Of a stretch of DNA of 64,000 nt, positions 35,886 to 46,603 are shown piece by piece. The stretch comes from Siphonodentalium dalli (lineage: Eukaryota > Mollusca > Scaphopoda > Gadilida > Siphonodentaliidae): the NCBI GenBank assembly GCA_032622095.1, contig CP136065.1:60261094-60325093 (forward strand). The letters are read 5' to 3'. Under the pieces are notes generated by a model that was given only the letters and a program-made list of their open reading frames with translations, made no database searches and was not told the DNA's origin. Every line of letters begins with the position of its first letter. Within the stretch, counting starts at the first letter, position 1. Both the position numbers and the translations under genes were made by a program.

Positions 35886-36087
35886 TCATATTATATGCCC
35901 AGAGTTCAAAGGTATGGGTCCATAAAATTCTAAATTTGGCCCTTAAAATATTGAACCCCAAATTGGAGCCCGCACAGAACAGCAGAAAAGCACTTAAGTC
36001 AACTGTATCCGTGTCATGTCCCAATGCAGGAGGGTCCATATATACCATAACATTCATATTATGTGCCAAGAATTCAAAGGTATGGGC

Positions 36088-36425
36088 CCACGTAATGACA
36101 TTAAATATCAAGAAAACCCGCGAAAACAAAACAAGATCTCATTTAATGTTCTAAGTTATTTCCTCCTGTATCTGTATCGGTATGCGCGCAAGATAAGTTC
36201 GGATGTGAGTGCACACTCCATAAAAAGAATCTTCGTGATAATGAACCCTCTCAATACTTTAGAATATAGAATTAACCTACAAATAACAAAAACCTTCGGA
36301 ATAGAGAACCTTCGGAATAGCGAACCTTCGGAATAGTGAACCTTCGAAATAGCAAATATTCAGAAGAGAGAATCTTCGGAATAGTGGACCTTTGGGATAG
36401 CGAACCTTCATAATAGAAACATGTC
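36088..36425 (+). repeat. Leader plus CCTTCGGAATAG minisatellite, copy 2
   Basis: The same leader as 35640, interrupted by about 60 bp (CTGTATCTGTATCGGTATGCG), then eight or so units varying around GAACCTTCGGAATAGC up to ATGTCCCC. The long open frames here on both strands arise from the repeat. Confidence 0.85.
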
Positions 36426-36794
36426 CCCACAATTACACCGGTGACGTAAACACATGTGCTAATCTTTGTCGGACTATCGTGACTCTATCGGTACGGTTTA
36501 TACTCAAGTACGAAAAAATACATAACCATAATACATTCGCCCAGTGGATTATCGATCGTCCACTCGAACACGAAAAACTGTAAAACAGCTTACACCACCT
36601 TGTGGCGTAATGCTATCGACTAATATAACCGACTTTTTGCTGACGATATACGTGCTTATTCCAAACCGGTCCATATATTTCCGAAATCCAAAATATCCTG
36701 AACACTGTCTTGTCGCGCCTTCGCGGGCGGGCCATGAAATGGAGATAAACAATTAGGCGTTGAATTGAACAGACATGTCACCACCGTATAAGTA

Positions 36795-37420
36795 ATATGG
36801 TAGCATCAAGATTGTCCCAAGAGCGGAAGCTTAAATTAATTTGTTATCGGAGCACACTCCAAACATATATTTCATTCAATTCATTCAAACAACCCCCTAT
36901 AATGGAATACGCCAGCCCAGTTTGGGATTGTGTACACCTGGTTCTACACTGATGAAACAAGATTACCTCCAATGTGGCGCTTCCCGAATGGTCTGGTTTA
37001 TAATATAGTTCAACTATAAGAGAGCTTCTTCTTTGTGATTTGGAGTGGCAAACACTTTCAACCCGATGGCATTCGAAAAAAATTATCACTTTCCAGAAAA
37101 TGGTTCTTTGGAAGTCGCAGACAAATCTGACCATAACCTAAGATATGGACCAAAACCCCCTCAACCCCCGAATTACTTACTAGTTGGGAAGCGGAACCTG
37201 AATACATCTCATTGCAAAATTAGATGTTTTGTAGCGACATAATGTGCGAAAAATACAGTAACCATATATCAGAGCACTATATATATATATACCATTGCGA
37301 ATGTAGACATACCATTAAAGATGCCTGTTTACCACTATTTCTTTGACTGTCCGCTCTTTTCCATCCATTGTACAGTGTTATTCAATAGCCTCATGAGACA
37401 CGGCCTAGTGGAAAAATTTT
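36795..37420 (+). pseudogene. LINE C-terminal fragment
   Basis: The frames give RLSQERKLKLICYRSTLQTY, PPIMEYASPVWDCVHLV, LLCDLEWQTLSTRWHSK, LRYGPKPPQPPNY and YHYFFDCPLFSIHCTVLFN. These are landmarks of the region between the RT and the C-terminus of CR1/L2-type ORF2. It could be the distal part of the copy at 32381, separated by later repeats, or a different copy. Confidence 0.75.
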
Positions 37421-37593
37421 GTAATGGGAAATCTCCGCCTGAGCCTCGCCGCAAACGAACAAATTATTATTGGAGTCCAGAGATACATTTCCAAATCAAA
37501 AACGTTTTACTTATACTTGTACTTAGTCATTGTAAACAAAGTTCAATAAACCTGAGCAGGTGTATAGTAGTCTCGTGGAGTCAGCTTTCCCTC

Positions 37594-37607
37594 CCCCCCC
37601 CCCCCCT
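37594..37607. repeat. Poly-C tract
   Basis: About 14 cytosines after CCCTC, one of about a dozen long C or G homopolymers in the window. Confidence 0.85.
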
Positions 37608-37699
37608 CATCCAGCTCTCAGCCTCCTTGTTTCACCCAAAATGTGTTACTATCATTGAAGCTATGTTTTATTGTATTGCCGAACCATTTCATTACTTAT

Positions 37700-39030
37700 T
37701 GTCAAATTGAGGGGAGCGGGGCATATTAAGTGGTTAGCACTTGTACCCCAATCACTGTATGTCATATACTTTTGTATTGGCAACAAAATATTTTTAACTA
37801 AATAAAATCCAAACTGCAGACAGGACAATCTATATAAATATATAAAATATAAATATAAGAAATTAGTGTAGTTTGAGTGTGTTTTATTGGTGATATGTCT
37901 GTATTTGAATGCATGTAAACGCGCAAAAATAATCCCCGACCAAAAAAAGGTCCCCGACTATTTCTCACCATGTGAATGACCCTTTAGTTTAGATACATGT
38001 ACTTGTAAGTGTCTGGTGTGGCAGCAAGCAAAGCTTCCAAACAGAGAGACGCCAAATGGGGGGTAAGCAGGTGGGTTGTGATTTTGTTTAAGGTATGGAT
38101 ATACCCAATCGCACAAAAGGAAAACAAAAGTACCATGCAAGAGATTACCTCCCTTGTGGATTTGGTGACAGAAGCGAACTCCAGCTCGCATGTCGGGATC
38201 AATTAGTAATTAACAATTACCCGACACAACAATGCTAATTGATTGTTAATGAATGCGACATAGGTGCCGGCTTGCTGAATTGGTGACGATTGCGTCACTG
38301 TTGTTGTTTGGTATAAATTACTAATGCTATATGAACAAAACCAATGGTCGTGCATGTGGTACAGTTTAGCATGCCAAACAAAAGATATCATTGTGACCAC
38401 AGCGCGTTGTTTCAAAATACCAATGTTCAAAACTACACTTTCGTTTGTTATTCTCTGTAATTATGCAGCTGTCCAAACAAATAGCGGTCTGCAGTTTTGC
38501 ATGACTTATACCACTGAAGTATTCAGGGGTGTATGGAATCAAACGTGCATATATATGACTGCAATGGGTATACATTCCATACATTAGAGGAAGTCGGTAT
38601 TTTTCAGGCCAAAAGTATTTTGCCCACCCCAATTTTTTTTTTTTTACCAATAGTTCTTACCGGTAGATGTACAAAAGTTATGTAATTGGATATTACAAAT
38701 CGATACTTTGAAAATCGTTTTGAAGGCACGCGTGCACCATTTTGCTTATAAAATACAAGATGCCCCATCCCATTTCGCACCATACAATTACCTTTTGTAA
38801 TTGTTTACGTGTTCTGTACCATAAAAAACATATATTGTATTCATGTATGCGATGGGAACATTAAGATGAGGTTTTGAAGTCCAGTCATCGACTTTCAAAA
38901 GAGCAATTTTTAAAATACTTTTTTATTTTTTGTCAGGTAAATATTCCAATGATCACCTTTTATAAAGAGCGTCTATGCTTTCATCACTCAAACGCTGTGG
39001 ACAACGAAGAGCTTTCTCAATTGCGAGTTA
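37700..39030. other. No gene recognised
   Basis: AT-rich sequence. The segment 38695-38790 (GATACTTTGAAAATCGTTTTG, AGGCACGCGTGCACCAT) recurs at 40430-40500, so it is a dispersed repeat. Overlapping open frames at 38324-38650 on both strands show no domain. Confidence 0.45.
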
Positions 39031-39253
39031 TTAACCCTTTCATGACTGGTGCTTCCTGAATTTTTACGAAGCCCTGTGCAGCCTTCTCTAAAATATACGA
39101 GTCGCACATAGGGCCGTCGCATATTTTAGAGCATGCATTGGCCTAACAATATTTACATTGATCTTGTAAGCCGTGCAGTACATATATGAGAGAATGCACT
39201 GGCACAGGGTCTTTAATGCTGCATTAGCGCAGCTCCCGTCATGAAATGGTTAA
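39031..39253. mobile_element. TTAA-flanked MITE, full copy 3
   Basis: TTAACCCTTTCATGACTGG to GCTCCCGTCATGAAATGGTTAA (TTAA at 39031 and 39250). The middle is shortened relative to 30846-31111, with ATATTTTAGAG words in place of some ATATATAAGAG. Confidence 0.85.
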
Positions 39254-40665
39254 CGTATTACTTATCGACGATTTGATGGATTTTCGCGAAGCATGTGCTT
39301 GTGATTGAAAATACTTTTCATTTGGACTGCAAATAGAAAATTGGCATAGGAAATTCTGACTTAATTGGTGCCAAACCGGACAGGACTGCCATCTGTAAAA
39401 AAATATGAATTTTCAATCGTAAAACAAACACATCACGGCAGAAAAGTGTAAATATTCTAAAAATTGAAACATTTTCTGTCCCAGTTCGTAGAAAAAAAAA
39501 TGGTGGAACAAATTATTAGACCTCTAAACACAAATATATTAATTCATGCCGAATTTTCGTTTCTGTTTATTGTTTATCTGGAAATGTGGATTTTTAGTAC
39601 GTCCGCAATAATATTTCAACCACGAGTTATATCATGTGTCTCAACATAATTTGGTATTTGAGTTCACAACCAGGGCGGCGTTTGAACTATCAATCGTGTT
39701 GCAGGTATTTTCCATTCTGGAGTTATCCTTTTTTCCTTTTTTTCTGGATATGATATCTCAAAGATGAGTTACCAGACCTCAATTAAATGATATGGGTGAT
39801 CGCCGCAGTGAGGGATTTCACGTGAGCACAAAATGGCATTGTTCCCATATTAAAATTTAGAGTTATTCTTCTTTCTTTATGTGTAAATATTTTCCTCTCA
39901 GTGTTCGCACTGGTATTTCAGTCAAGGATTTACTGGATGTCAATGAAATTGGGCAAATATCTTCACCATGAGGAAAAGTTTAAAAAGGGATACATTGATG
40001 TTTTTTTTTATTATTAATCCTAGAATTACGTGGTGTGCCACTATTATAGTCAACATAAATCCTCGCGCTATTACGCACATAATCGACCTATAATGTGAAA
40101 TAGGTTGATAATGTGGTTATGTTATTCTGAAATAAGCAGATAATGGACTCATGCCGTTATTTTGTTTGATGGCCGAGGCCACAGTGAAAAAAATGGTTAA
40201 AGAGCGTACACTTGAAAATCCGTGAGTTGGGTTATTTGTGTCATTGTCCGCACATAATCTGCTTAAAATCGCTCCATTATGAGATTATGTGACTAAATCG
40301 CTCTCATTTTCAGTACATTATCGACTCAAAATGAGGCGATTCTAAGCATATTATCTACACAAACAAAGATTATATAAGCAGATAATGTGCTGATTTCATG
40401 GAGAACAGTTATGTAATTTAATATGATAAATTGATACTTTGAAAATCCTTTTGAAGGCACGCGTTCATCATTTTTCATATAAATACAAGATACCCCAAAT
40501 AAGTCACAATTTCCTATTTCCCCATAAACACTGTGGGGAATCGCGTGGTTTCGAGGTTGGTGAGTACCACGCATTCAACATTTGCAAACGCACAAAAACA
40601 TAATATACGAGGAACTGACACAAAACTTAACAGTTTGACTGTTACGAGCATATGCTAGTTTATTT
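39254..40665. other. No gene recognised
   Basis: AT-rich. Contains several degenerate ATTATCTGCTTA/TAAGCAGATAAT words between 40070 and 40390 and the dispersed repeat at 40430-40500. No exon-like segment was seen. Confidence 0.45.
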
Positions 40666-40860
40666 TTGAAACAAGTTGATACCTGATTTGTTCGGAAATA
40701 CTTTTCTATAACATTCTGACCAAAGTTGCCAGTCGGAGGTGCGTGGAATACACCAGTCCATACATCTTGGAGAATCCTTCGACTGGCAACTTTGCATGGT
40801 CAGAATGTTAGAGCAAACAAATATGAATTTGGACATAAATGAGGTATCAGCTTGTTTGAA
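40666..40860. mobile_element. Inverted-repeat element, ~70-bp arms
   Basis: TTGAAACAAGTTGATACCTG...ACATTCTGACCAAAGTTGCCAGTCG pairs with CGACTGGCAACTTTGC...AGAATGTTAG...AGGTATCAGCTTGTTTGAA around a ~45-nt centre. There is no coding sequence. Confidence 0.8.
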
Positions 40861-41194
40861 CAATAGTATAGCATCTGCTTGCAGCTGTCAAAATAATATG
40901 TAATATGTCATATCTTAGTTTAATACCTTTTCCCTCGCATCTGATCACGTTTTAGATCGCCTCGGCCATTTTGAATTCGTGATACTCATCAACTCGAAAC
41001 CACATGATTCCCCACCGTGATCAAGAACATAAAGAAAGAAGAATAACTCTAAACTATTGATATGCCACGTGTGAGTCTGCATTGGACGAGTTAAAAGGAA
41101 TCCTTTTTTTCTCTCTGGTGCGACGATTCTCACTCTCACTTTTATAAATTATATCCTCACCCGATGATTGGGGGTATACCTGACCATGCGCCCG

Positions 41195-41480
41195 TTCGTC
41201 TGTGTGTGTGTCCGTGTTGGAAAATATCCCAGCCATGGATTGTCGGACGTCCGCGTCTGTATCTTGGTCATGGTCTATCCGATCTCAATGAAAATTGGTA
41301 TGTATAGGATAACCAGTATGTATATGTCCAAAAATGGGGGTTGTTCACGTTTTACGTCCAGAGATATTCTTCTGTGTTTCCCTGGAAATAATGCTGTATC
41401 GAGTTTATTACACATGTTGGTTTTTTGAGCAATGCCTCAGCCATGGCTTGTCTGACCTGATTGAAATTGGTTTCCACTTT
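41195..41480. repeat. CCGATC-AAAATTGGTATG dispersed repeat
   Basis: Two related blocks (CCAGCCATGGATTGTCGGAC and CTCAGCCATGGCTTGTCTGAC, about 210 bp apart) with TCTATCCGATCTCAATGAAAA. It is similar in style to the 9830, 13740 and 53740 repeats. The 170-codon frame at 41334-41846 begins in it and is not a recognised protein. Confidence 0.5.
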
Positions 41481-42313
41481 GATATACACAGCGCTACCCA
41501 TATAACATATGTTCGTATCGAACTAACCCGAGAAGTTCGAACTTCAAATTTTTTTATTCAATGTCGTGAAAATATCTGGATAACCGTCATTTATGCGTCC
41601 AACTCAAAGCGTCTTTTCTATCGATATTTGATATTGTTGGAAAATAGACCTGTTGTATTAACCCTTTCTTTTCTAAATACTCATGGACGAATAGTTCTCT
41701 TAAGAAATGTTCAGATAATAAGTTCAACACACGATCATAGGTCGTTGATCTTATTATTTGAACATTCTCCAATAAATAGGACTCCTTCTGAAATTGTATT
41801 ATCTGTCGTCTGCTTATTTTTCATGAAAACCCCTCCAGATGAATAATATATATCATTCCAAGTACATTTTTATAACTGATGCTAGAGTCCAATAGTATAA
41901 AACAGTGGTTGGACACGAAAAACGTTTAGATGTCATAATAATGTATATACCGGACACACAATTATATCCTGCACGCGGGAAATTTGTTGAGAGAAACTAT
42001 GCAGACTTTGTGCAACCGAGTACCCAGCGATTACATTTCAATGCGCAATTTAGTAGTATGCATGGCGTAAGGTAAAAGTGTTATTGGTCAGCTTATACAG
42101 AAAGTAACTGTTTGACACCAATCGTTTTCCAGATATCATTCAGTTTAAAAATGGAACCCTTGGTGTCGCCATTGCAATGCACAAATCGGGGTTGTCAAAT
42201 TATTGAAATATGGATGTTTGGACTTAGGATCTTGTTGCGGCATGTTTGAGTATAATAACGTGATGGACGGTGTGATATTGCCACGGTAAAGATATTTTGG
42301 GATTAAGCCTTGA

Positions 42314-42890
42314 TTGAAGGACGTGAATCAAGACATTAAAATATATATTCGAGTCTTAAAGTTGGAGTTGAAATTTCTAAGGCTCGTTTTGGTAGAAAAT
42401 ACACTTCTAATATTGTGTAATAAGATAAACAAATATTTCCCAACCCATGCACGTGGAAGATTCCCTATATATAACATGAATGTACTCATCGATCCAAAAG
42501 TTAAATACTCATACTCAGGGCCGGGAATCTATACGTCATAGATTCTTATAGAATTATTAAGACAAATTTCGAAAGAGAACACTACCTATCTCTGAACAGA
42601 TTTGTACACAGCCTGGTGATGTTCCGAACAAGAAATCACAAACTACCCGTTGAACAGGGCTCATGCATGGTACAATGTTGACTACTCGGAACCGCAATGT
42701 ACTCTCTGTAATTTAGAACTGGGCGATGAATACCACATTATACTTAAGTGCTCACAAATTCACGATATATTCGCCCTTATTATTTTCGAAGACCAAACTC
42801 ACATAAGTTACTGCAATTATTTAACTCCCGAAATGAAAAAACGACAAGGAACCTGTCGATTTTCGTCGGAAAGGTTTTAGACTTGTTTGA
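42314..42890 (+). pseudogene. LINE C-terminal fragment with CCHC knuckle
   Basis: After broken frames, 42600-42880 gives FRTRNHKLP-type sequence, then NRAHAWYNVDYSEP and a C-X2-C-X8-H-X4-C knuckle (CTLC...YHIILKC). This is the usual terminal domain of CR1/L2-like LINE ORF2. The upstream 42314-42540 open frame (DIKIYIRVLKLELKFL...) is probably its preceding part, shifted in frame. Confidence 0.75.
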
Positions 42891-42959
42891 GTCCTCTCGA
42901 GGCTAAGTAGCATCCATAACACAAACCCCACTAACTGGACCACATTGATCAAATCTAAT

Positions 42960-42984
42960 ATTGTTATTATTATTATTATTATTA
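42960..42984. repeat. (ATT)n microsatellite
   Basis: Eight ATT units close behind the LINE fragment, a common LINE 3'-tail feature. Confidence 0.85.
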
Positions 42985-43277
42985 CCATCTAAAAGCAACA
43001 AGCATAAACATTACTATATTTTCGTATATATGTGCTCTATATATTATAACGCATGTGCATGGATATATATGTTATGTAATTCTATCTGTAATATCACTAT
43101 ATGATAACCAGAATAAATAAATTGAATTGAATTAGTTTGCTCGAAAATGGCGACGAGATGTCTCACACCGAAGTGAGCATTCATTGTTTTCCTCACCTAT
43201 ATATTCATATACACAATAAACTCAACAAAAACGATAGCGCGAATGAGCTATAATACATCCAGTATCCACTCCCTATA

Positions 43278-43762
43278 GATCATTCCATGAATCTCTACTC
43301 TGGCTAACGCCGTAGATTTCATATTCCACCAGAACAAAACCTGGGAACTTTTTGAAGTTTTGACAGGGAACTTTATAAAGTCGTAAAAATAACGCGGGGA
43401 ATATATTTCTTATAGTTATTATCTGTTCCTTAACAATGTACTTCACTATAGGTGAAGGTCCCAACTCGATTTAAGGTGACTGTGAGCGATTTTGCTTTGC
43501 TTCTCTTACAATTATGGAATTTCTCCTGGGTAATTAATTCAAACATTGCGATATCGGCTCACCAAGTGAGAGGAAAGCATGCAATTTTGAGTATAGGGAC
43601 ATTCACCTATAGTGAAGTACATTATTTAGGAACAGATAATAACTAAGAGATATTTCGACTTTATAATGTTCCCTGTCACAACTTCAAAATGTTCCAAGGT
43701 TTTGTACCGGTGGAATATGATCTCTGTGGGCGTTAGCCAGAGTAGAGATTCATGGCATGATC
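43278..43762. mobile_element. GATCATGCCATGAATCTC foldback MITE, copy 1
   Basis: 485 bp between TA dinucleotides. Arms of about 190 bp: GATCATTCCATGAATCTCTA, CATATTCCACCAGAACAAAACC, CAGGGAACTTTATAAAG, TTCCTTAACAATGTACTTCACTATAGGTG and their complements at the right end. The centre is AGGTGACTGTGAGCGATTTTG...GGCTCACCAAGTGAGAGG. There is no transposase. Confidence 0.88.
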
Positions 43763-43787
43763 TAGCATGTAGCTTTTTTGCCGAGTT

Positions 43788-43827
43788 TTCGTAAAAAATC
43801 AGGAAGCTCCAGTCATCAAAGCTTTAA
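43788..43827 (-). mobile_element. TTAA MITE terminal fragment
   Basis: TTTTCGTAAAAAATCAGG then AAGCTCCAGTCATCAAAG before TTTAA: an inverted remnant of the TTAA MITE end. Confidence 0.55.
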
Positions 43828-43902
43828 ATTCGAAATCAAATCGAACAGAATTGAAAAATTCACGGTCGCCGGAACATCAGTGGATGAGTGGCTACAATGT
43901 AG

Positions 43903-44005
43903 CACAGGTCCCCAGAACAAAAATTGACCCCACCCCCAATAATACTTAATCCTATAGGATTAAGTATTATTGGGGTGGGGTCAATTTTGGTTCTAGGGAC
44001 CTGTG
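43903..44005. repeat. 103-bp near-perfect palindrome
   Basis: CACAGGTCCCCAGAAC...ATACTTAATCCTA meets its complement TAGGATTAAGTATTATTGGG...GGACCTGTG with no loop (centre at 43955/43956). Only three or four positions fail to pair. GCTACAATGTAGC and GCAATGTAGCGC flank it. Confidence 0.9.
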
Positions 44006-44159
44006 CAATGTAGCGCAAGTTTGCAGACCTGTTGGCAGTAGTGTTGTCACCATTGCATGCGTTCATGCAAGAATCCCGGTCCCGGTTCCCCTAATGGATT
44101 GGTGGACTGACACCAGTGAGCGAATTTCGATGGACCGCATATTTCACTAGTCCGTCTGT

Positions 44160-44285
44160 GTGGAGGCCCGGTAGATCAGACGGTGAGGTACATAGCGCAT
44201 TAGGCCACCGTATACATATATAAGTCGTTCAGCGATGGCGAAGCTGGTTCGATCCCCAAACGTATTGATTTGTAATCCATAAGGA
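44160..44285 (+). mobile_element. tRNA-derived SINE head (candidate)
   Basis: GCCCGGTAGATCAGACGGTGAGG (44167-44189) resembles an A-box, and GGTTCGATCCC (44246-44256) is a consensus B-box. The ~57-nt spacing is compatible with a pol III internal promoter but too long for a tRNA. No cloverleaf acceptor stem can be drawn, so this is not a tRNA gene. The 3' limit is uncertain. Confidence 0.55.
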
Positions 44286-45615
44286 GGGAAATCTAATTCG
44301 TGTATATATGCATGTTTGACAGATGATCACCGGGGTTGGTAATTTCATGGGCATTGGAGTGATTTTTGGTGTGAAATTATCCTTCTGAGTGGTCTTTCAT
44401 CTTATAGTAAAATTTACAATGTTGTGAAATAATGATCAATCTCATTGCAACAGCGCAAACCAAACTGACCACTGCCTTGATGATCCAAACACAATTATAG
44501 GGCGTATTCAGAGCATCACCAACGAATGGTGTATTTAAAAGTATTCTTGCAAATTCCAATATGTCGATAATAGTTCAATATATCACACGTGTTACACCTT
44601 ATGTTTATATTTCGCACGTGTTCTCTGGTTTGATTAATGAGCAAACTGCATATCTAGGACAATTCCACAAAACAATGGCCCATATGTCGATTACCACATT
44701 TAAGTCACGTGGATTATTCGACCAATGGAAAGCTACCTGTGTTTTGTACTACACACATACATACCGATAAATTAGCGGCGCGAACCGACGAGCCTCCAGT
44801 TGTGATATCATTGGACTGGATACTTCATAATTTTAATCAAGGACTGCGGCGGGAGAGTAGTAGATCACACAGACATTGAATAGTTATTGCTGTTAATATT
44901 TCAGAAAATTGTAAGTAAATTGTTTTTACTTTTACAAACCAAATAATGTCATTATTTCGAGTATAGACATAAATTCTTTTTCATATGCATGACCAGTATC
45001 GGTTTTCAGCTTTGCAACTTTACTTCAACTTTTTATAGTTGGTTATTAAACAAACTTTCAATTGTCCATGGTTTATAACATATATAACATTAATCTTTTC
45101 AAGAGTTTAGAAAATGGAAAGGTTATCGAACAATTGAAATGTAAACAGCATCGCGTTGTAATATTATCTTCCGACTTTTCACCCACCCAACCCATGCAGC
45201 CTGGTTTTGTGGAAACTTCATGTAAAATCGAAAATAATTCTTTTCGTTTGGCAATTGTTGGCGAAATACTATTTTGTGTAATGTATTGACTGAACATTCG
45301 CAAACAAATATATTAAAACATGCGGGATTCAGTTGAAATCAATACAAAATTGTTTATTATCATAATTTATACCTCATTAAAGACGTCTCGTCACCCATAT
45401 ATCTATAAATATATCGCCGGTTTTAGATCAATAACCGCTTTAATGGACAATTTCCAGGTATTTCTATTGCGCGTGTAAGAATCCAGGTAAAATCAATGTA
45501 ATGTGGTTTTAGCAGATATAAACGTTTATGCAAATAAAATTTCCGATAATCGAGCCTTTTATCGTGGAATGCAGTTGCTTCAATGGCCGTGTAATTCTTG
45601 GTGGGAAACCGGAAC
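44286..45615. other. No gene recognised
   Basis: AT-rich. Short open frames on both strands (for example 44561-44770 and 45062-45303) overlap each other and show no domain, signal peptide or splice context. Confidence 0.45.
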
Positions 45616-45823
45616 ATGCCGACTGAGGCTGAAATAATGGTTTTCTCAGATGATGGAGAAGAATTTCAAGTTATTATTAATGGAAATCGAAACATTTTTG
45701 AAAAGGAATGTATACAATATAAAAGCTGACGCATTATATATAACCTGGATGTCGCATAGAATTAATTGCAACAAGTTTGATGGAAACGAAATATTTGTTC
45801 CTGGAAAAGGTGCTGTTTTGTGA
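45616..45823 (+). other. Possible small coding remnant in two overlapping frames
   Basis: ATG at 45616 opens 37 codons (MPTEAEIMVFSDDGEEF...) to TGA at 45727. The +1 frame then continues ALYITWMSHRINCNKF, FDGNEIFVPGKGAVL to TGA at 45821. Both halves have protein-like composition with few low-complexity residues, suggesting one ORF broken by a single-base indel. No family is recognised, and at this size it may be chance. Confidence 0.15.
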
Positions 45824-45912
45824 TTTCCGAGTCGGTTACTTCGTGGGAAAACATGAAAACATCTGCATTTTGTGTGTACATTTATATTTAGTGTAATTGA
45901 CTCCATGTCTGC

Positions 45913-46603
45913 GTGCGGGTTGTACACATATAGGGGCAAATTGATATGGAGAAATTAGTTACCGTGGTATATTCAACCAATTAGGACATTTTCTAGATCA
46001 TGCCATGAATCTCTACTGTGCATGGATAACGCCCGTAGAGATCATATTCCACCAGTACAAACCCTTTGAACTTTTTGAAGAATTGACAGGGAACATTATG
46101 AAGTTGAGAAAAAAAAAACGCGGCAAAATATTTCTTAGTTATTGTCTGTTCCTTAATAATGTATTTCACTGTAGGTGAAAGTCCCAACTCGAAATTTCAC
46201 GATTTAAGTGACTTTGTGGGCGATTTTGCTTTGTGTTGTTTACAATTATGAAGTTTATCCTTGGTAATTAATTAAATTATTATTGTGATATCGGCTCACA
46301 AAAGTCACAGAAAAGCATGCAATTACGGATTGGACCCTTCACCTACAGTGAAGTCCATTATTAAGGAACAAATAATCACTAAGAAATATATTCCCCGCGT
46401 TATATTTTCGACTTTATAAGGTTCCCTGTCAAAACTTCAATAAGTTCCCAGGTTTTGCACTGGTGGAATATGATCTCTATACGGGCGTTAGCCAGAGTAG
46501 AGCTTCATGGCATGATCTACATGCGGTTTGTACACAATATAGGGGCAAATTGATATGGAGAAATTAGTTAACCGTGGTATTCAACCGACCAGGACATTTT
46601 CTT
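45913..46603 (+). repeat. ~80-bp direct repeats bracketing MITE copy 2
   Basis: 45913-45993 and 46520-46603 both read GTTGTACACA-TATAGGGG, AAATTGATATGGAGAAATTAG, CCGTGGTAT-TTCAACC and GGACATTTTCT. The foldback element at 45996-46517 sits exactly between, so the flanks were duplicated with it or by a later tandem event. Confidence 0.8.
45996..46517. mobile_element. GATCATGCCATGAATCTC foldback MITE, copy 2
   Basis: Same structure as 43278-43762, beginning TA-GATCATGCCATG and ending GGCATGATC-TA. The arms match copy 1 block by block, including TTCCTTAATAATGTATTTCACTG and GTTCCCTGTC. Confidence 0.88.

Noticed and set aside
35758-36129. 123-codon minus-strand frame with IPKV/SEG repeats
   Set aside because: Translation of the CCTTCGGAATAG minisatellite, present because the units lack stops in this frame.
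41334-41846. 170-codon open frame
   Set aside because: Starts at a non-ATG codon in a dispersed repeat, mixed composition, no domain or hydrophobic architecture; long frames of this size are expected by chance at this scale.
44160-44285. Functional tRNA gene
   Set aside because: A- and B-boxes are present but no acceptor stem or anticodon arm can be folded, and the spacing is too long.
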